Shown one piece after another: positions 63,908 through 64,000 of a stretch of 64,000 nt of DNA. The notes below the pieces were generated by a model. It searched no databases, was not told the DNA's origin, and worked only from the letters and a program-made list of their open reading frames with translations. Source of the DNA: Beaufortia kweichowensis (lineage: Eukaryota > Chordata > Actinopteri > Cypriniformes > Gastromyzontidae); assembly GCA_019155185.1 (NCBI GenBank), contig CM032809.1:6320621-6384620 (forward strand). The letters are read 5' to 3'. Within the stretch, counting starts at the first letter, position 1, and every line of letters begins with the position of its first letter. Both the position numbers and the translations under genes were made by a program.

Positions 63908-64000
63908 CTGTGAAAAAACAATCAAAATAACATCAGGACACAACGTATAACGTTCAGATAATAATACACACGTGAGACTGTACCACTGACAGACAGACAG

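Overview
The window is teleost nuclear DNA, most likely from a cyprinid-type fish. The genes are split by short GT-AG introns. The intergenic DNA is AT-rich and carries fish-type short repeats: tRNA-derived SINE pieces, a short inverted-repeat element with GGGATAGTTCACC ends, hAT and Tc1-like non-autonomous elements, and very long GA/CT and TATACA microsatellites. No bacterial, viral, CRISPR or rRNA features were seen. The species assignment is inferred from repeat style and from protein resemblance recalled without a database.

Layout. Positions 1 to about 33,270 hold no protein gene that I can recognise. This block carries microsatellites, several short transposons, a perfect 92-bp inverted repeat and patches of less AT-rich, motif-dense sequence that could be enhancers of a developmental gene. 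From 33,275 to the end the window is gene-dense: cibar1 (FAM92A, + strand, 33,275-36,576), a decayed LIM-domain exon pair (37,228-37,695), recql4 (+ strand, 25 coding exons, 38,347-46,796), slc39a4 (ZIP4, - strand, 12 coding exons, 48,545-56,546), an unassigned candidate 3' exon (- strand, 57,322-57,455), and the 3' half of rapgef5 (- strand, 60,841 to beyond the right edge). recql4 and slc39a4 are convergent. The human counterparts of cibar1, recql4 and slc39a4 are on chromosome 8q, and RAPGEF5 is on 7p.

The genes do not form a single pathway. cibar1 encodes a BAR-like protein of the ciliary base. recql4 encodes a DNA replication and repair helicase. slc39a4 encodes a zinc importer. rapgef5 encodes a Rap exchange factor.

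The most useful observations are as follows. (1) A mutated, unprocessed LIM-domain pseudogene fragment, with splice signals still visible, lies between cibar1 and recql4. (2) Single-base frame breaks sit inside otherwise well conserved exons of recql4 (two) and slc39a4 (two), with a phase mismatch in rapgef5. The likeliest cause is indel error in the assembly rather than gene death. (3) slc39a4 has unusual architecture: a CT microsatellite serves as a splice-acceptor tract, a GA array of about 460 bp sits just upstream of its TATA box, and its tenth intron is a 3.4-kb purine/pyrimidine patchwork with a 1-kb tandem duplication. (4) cibar1 has a candidate minor-spliceosome donor. I did not find a convincing new biological system.
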